DNA of 64,000 nt from Persicaria tinctoria (Eukaryota > Streptophyta > Magnoliopsida > Caryophyllales > Polygonaceae): assembly GCA_037127255.1 (NCBI GenBank), contig JBANSL010000006.1, positions 80,579,850-80,643,849 on the forward strand, written 5' to 3'. The position numbers and the translations under genes were made by a program. The notes under the pieces are model-generated. The model saw only the letters and a list, made by a program, of their open reading frames with translations. It did no database searches and was not told the origin of the DNA. This document shows, piece after piece, positions 60,235 to 64,000 of this stretch. Within the stretch, counting starts at the first letter, position 1, and each line of letters opens with the position of its first letter.

Positions 60235-62035
60235 TGTTGTAGGAGGAAATCGAGTTCAAAATATAATATAATAAATCAAATCGGATAATGCCCACGCAAA
60301 TGATTACAAGACTTCCTTCCGATGTAGCAACAAGAAGTCACGATCGATCCTCGAGGAAGCGTGTCAGCGGATCCTAGGCAGCGGTAGAATCTCACCTCGA
60401 TTTCGACTCATGGGGACAACTCGATATCGACTGTTGGCACTCGATATAGACTGGTTTCAGTCGGTTTCTGGGATTCTGCAGACGGCTGGCAAATATCGAC
60501 AAGGCTGACTCGATATCGACTGTGATCACTCGATATCGACCTGTCTTTCTGTGGAGACACAAACGAGCAGCGATCTTTCTGGATCGAGAATCAGAAGTCG
60601 ATATCGACCAAGGGTTGGTCAATATCGAGTAGGGGACAGTAGGAAAAATAAAGAACAAAGCTTTTGAGATTTCGGAATAAACTTTATGTAAAAGAAAACT
60701 TCCAAGATCGGGGTTTGCAACAACGATAACCAAACATGCATGAGACAAGATAAATAACGATAATCATGCCAATTGCATCGAAGGATCAAGCTTTTGCCTT
60801 TTCCAACAATTAGACAACTCTTTCAAGAAACCCTAATTGTATCTACCGATTTTATGTTTATAATCCAAGTTGTTAACATGGATCTCTATTAAATAGGCAA
60901 TGAACACATAAAAGGTATTAGATGATCAAAGCATGATAAAGGTCGGATCTTTACCTCAAACACGCATGGCTATTGTCGATCTCGCCCCAACCCTAGAAGT
61001 GGGTGGACTACTCACTCTTCATCGCAATCGCATGCATCATTGATGAAAAAGAAACTACTTGCATTAAACCAAACTGAAGAAAGTACAAACCGAACAAAGC
61101 CAGACCACTTTCACTCCCCTTGCTCAACTCGGCCTCTCTTTCTTTCTCTTCTCTCTACTTACTTCCCTTCTTCTGAAATTGAATTGATAAAAAAACAGCC
61201 CCATGGGCTTTATTTATATGCCTTAATCCTTTCTAATCAAGGAAGGAATTTCTATCTATATCTATATCCATCTATCTAATAACATAAGATTAAAACTTGG
61301 AAATAAATTAACTAAGACTATATTTAATGTAGGTAAATATCTTCTCTTGACTTGATAGATCTTGATAGAATTTGCTCTTGTGGATATCACCATTGGATTC
61401 GGGATAGAAACTTAACAAGAACTCAGACTAGCTCGATTTCGGCTTCTGTGGGTCTAGTCGATATCGACTAAGGTTGCTCGATATCGACCTGGGCACCTGG
61501 CATTTCTTTGTTTCAGCGTCAGACACTCAATATCGGCTCTCAGGGTGAAAATCGAGTTGAGTCGACTTGCGCCTTTATGCTCTCAGCTTCTCGGGTCGAC
61601 TTCTGGGTATTGAGTCGATATGGCGAACTCGATATCGACTAAGACATGTCGATATCGACCTCTGCTCTTCTTTCTTAGCCGATTCTGGGCAACTCTGGTG
61701 GAAATCGAGTGGATTACTCGATATCGACTGAAGGTGCTCGATATCGACTTGTAATTTTCGACTCGATTTTCTTGCTTTCAGCTTGATTTGTCCTGGTTCC
61801 GCTACTGCTTGACCTCGGACTTTCTGTAGTTGACTTCGAGCTTTTCCTCCTTTCTTTGAACTACTGTAAATTGCCTCGATTCCTGCGAAATTAAACAAAA
61901 ACTGGTGTAGATTCCATAATTTTCCAAATAAACATAAACGACATAGATTATGTACTATTCTAGCCCAAATGTATGAAATGCATGTAGAAATCGATATTAA
62001 GTACGTATAAAACATCACACAAAACATGGACATCA
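60235..62035 (-). repeat. 5' LTR of element 3
   Basis: 1801 bp, TGTTGTAGGAGG to GGACATCA on plus, with the same TCGATATCGA arrays as the left LTR (60415-60620 and 61455-61750). It lacks one block present in the left LTR near 55205-55260. Confidence 0.8.
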
Positions 62036-62040
62036 ATAAT
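62036..62040. repeat. Target-site duplication ATAAT, right of element 3
   Basis: Matches 53874-53878. Confidence 0.8.
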
Positions 62041-64000
62041 CAACATCCTCACATGTATTTGAGCAACTCAAAGGCTTAAGCACATTTCAATCCAACCTCA
62101 CCGGGTATATAAAGTGTTTCACTCATCGCTCTTGTGTTTAGGCTAATTCAATTCCGCTCAAACTCAATCCAATGCAACTAAGCTCCATGAAAATTGAAAT
62201 CCACATCAAAATCTCCACCGTGAGTGACATTACAAGCAATAATCATCATGAGGTCTTGTAAGAGTTGTAATGAGGCTCGGTGAGAAAATTAAGGTAGAGG
62301 ATGTTTTTGGCTTGTGGTGCTCATAATCCGGGAACTAAGCTCTTAGTAACAAATTACAAGCTCAACCAAAACTTATCACAAACCATCAAACTCAACACTC
62401 AAGCACAACACAATACAAGAACTTTCTGTAGACCAAACAATACTCCCAAATCATTTCTAAAGGTGATGAAGAATGGTTCTTTTTATTTCAACTTTTTTTT
62501 TCTTTTTTTTTTCTTTTCTCTTTTGGTTTTTCTCGACTTTTACTCCTAAGTGAATTTTATCCTCCTTAGGCCCCGAGTATAAAAATATATACATATATTC
62601 ATAGAACCAATCCTCATAATAAGCGCCAAATGAATCAACACAATACATAATCTCATTCTCAAAGCACTCACTCAACTCAAACCATCATTTCACCAATTCT
62701 AATCCTAATTCCCGGATGGGTTAGGCTACAATTGGCTAAGGATAATTTTTGTGGAACTACAAAAATAGGCTAATAAGCTCAGTTTGGCTTCAAACAATGG
62801 ATGATATGCAACGAAAGATGGGGACTATCATGGCTCGGTAACAATCATGCGTCAATCATGCGAAAATCACAAGTAATGATGAAAATATACGGTCTTGACA
62901 TAGATATCAATCTCAATTCTCAAAGGAAGTCACATTGGAAAGTATCACACACAAGAAGCAAAGAGGACATCAAAATTTTTTTGTGGGATTTCAATGCCAC
63001 CCAAAATGTAAGAGTTATACATGCTCAATCAATCCATTATCTCATGCTCCCATAGATTAAACAAATTAGACGAGGATCAACAATTCATGCATATCATGGG
63101 ACTTATAGTTAGATTAAGAAGAAAATAGAAGACAAGTGGTAAAGATGGGGTTATTTGAAAGATCCTAAATCTAGAATGTCATGCATGCTGATTTTTTTTC
63201 TTTTGATATGATTTTTCTGTTTTTTTTATATATAAAATACAAGACAAAGAATAATAACAATGAGATGCAAAAACAAGAAAGCAATATGTACAATGCAACC
63301 TAAATGCAAACATGTAAATGTTCCCTCCCCCACACTTAATTCCCACATTGTTCTCAATGTGAAAAAGAAAGGAGTCATCTACGTATGAGGCGGATGTGGA
63401 GATTTTGAAGCACAAGTGTATGGTGAGCCAACATTCCTTCTTGTCTCGAACTCAAGGAGACACTACAACCTAATCTCTATAAACAAGAGACAAGGCAACA
63501 CCAACAAGAAAATATTTGTTCTCCCGGAAAGAACAATTCAGAATAATGATCAATGGTGTCAATCCACTTACAATAACACACAACAAAGCCATAAAAATCA
63601 ACAATTTGCAAATCGATAACAATTAAGCATAAATTGATCAAAACTAAAATCAATAAACTCAACAAGAAACTCTTATCAAGTTTAATATCAAAGAGCAAGA
63701 TCAATTCAAACGCTCAAGACTCGAAAATTCTCAAATTTGCAATTGGAATGTAACAATTAGGCACACAAATCTCAAATCCAACTCACAAGCCTCAATCAAT
63801 CTAATTCACCCCCTCATTTCTCTAACAACAAGTTCCTAATTCACCCAATTTGGCATCCCAAAGTACAAAATCAAGGCAACTTCCCTAAATGAATCTTCTT
63901 CCATCAACAAATATAGCACAAATAGGGTTGAATTTTGTAAGACTCGAGGTCTTAAGAGGCGCCAGCCCATGCCACCTAGCCCTATCAGGTCTATTGTCCT
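62041..64000 (-). mobile_element. Internal 3' region of host element H4 (continues off the window)
   Basis: It continues from 53873 once element 3 is removed. It has blocks similar to the non-coding 3' stretch of elements 1-3 (for example TGTGGTGCTCATAATCCGG near 62314) and the internal PPT-hairpin module at 63321-63361. No gag, protease or RT sequence is reached before the window ends. Several small frames here have no recognisable content. Confidence 0.6.
63321..63361 (-). other. Polypurine tract plus hairpin of H4 (internal copy)
   Basis: TTCCCTCCCCCACACTTAAT, then CACATTG (63344-63350), TTCT, CAATGTG (63355-63361): a perfect 7-bp stem with bases different from elements 2 and 3. Confidence 0.65.

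Larger units (their letters stand above)
53879..62035 (-). mobile_element. Element 3: Athila-like gag-protease-only element inserted in H4
   Basis: An 8157-bp element on minus with two LTRs of about 1.8 kb, termini TGTTG/CATCA and a 5-bp duplication ATAAT. It shares the layout of element 2: degenerate PBS, gag, linker, protease, non-coding 3' stretch, two PPT-hairpin modules. Its TCGANNTCGA motifs are of the TCGATATCGA form. RT, RNase H and integrase are absent. The coding region is broken, so it is older or less constrained than element 2. Confidence 0.85.

Overview
The window is nuclear DNA of a flowering plant, probably a eudicot. It has GT-AG introns, plant Ty3/gypsy LTR retrotransposons, CACTA and Helitron remains, and one complete plant-type GH9 endo-glucanase gene. 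I cannot name the species. Roughly nine tenths of the sequence is transposable-element DNA, much of it nested.

Layout. 1-2440: minus-strand pieces of an LTR retrotransposon (gag start, PBS, LTR, and a polyprotein C-terminus on the far side of the LTR). 2400-7451: element 1, a truncated, decayed Athila-like element on minus. 7452-8985: a short filler, then an Athila-like LTR on plus, head-to-head with element 1. 8986-13651: C-poor sequence without genes. 13652-16589: a 2.9-kb LTR (LTR A), followed by an LTR tail (to 17115) and another LTR-like piece (to about 18180). 18661-32660: an old minus-strand LTR (LTR C, with initiator-Met-type PBS). It is interrupted by a solo LTR (20103-21299, TSD ACTAT) and by element 2 (21737-31375, TSD CAAGG). 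33023-35203: the GH9 gene, seven exons, minus, apparently intact. 36283-38399: a CACTA-type element with captured exons. 39526-41215: a Helitron Rep/helicase fragment. 42101-43293: a broken prolyl 4-hydroxylase fragment. 44859-44957: the first exon of an OSCA/CSC1-like channel gene. 45300-50930: a repeat-bounded region with a complex satellite and inverted telomere-like repeats. 50935-64000: LTR pieces and a related Athila-like host element (H4) into which element 3 (53879-62035, TSD ATAAT) has jumped.

The most unusual material is the Athila-like family formed by elements 1, 2 and 3. Each has two LTRs or the remains of them, and elements 2 and 3 have 5-bp target duplications. All three carry only gag and protease. 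Element 2 keeps one uninterrupted 1147-codon frame: gag, CCHC knuckle, protease, a long repeat linker, then what looks like an integrase C-terminal GPY/F tail. There is no reverse transcriptase, RNase H or integrase core. LTRs and coding sequence alike are studded with the 10-bp motif TCGA-NN-TCGA, and the two central bases follow the subfamily (TC, GA or CC in element 2; TA in element 3). These elements, and H4, also carry two copies of a module made of a C-rich tract (a polypurine tract on the coding strand), an AYACTTAA box and a small hairpin with a TCCT-type loop. The hairpin stems vary between copies but stay paired.

The single host gene that looks functional is the GH9 endo-glucanase. 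The prolyl hydroxylase, OSCA-like and CACTA-borne exons look like captured or decaying gene fragments.
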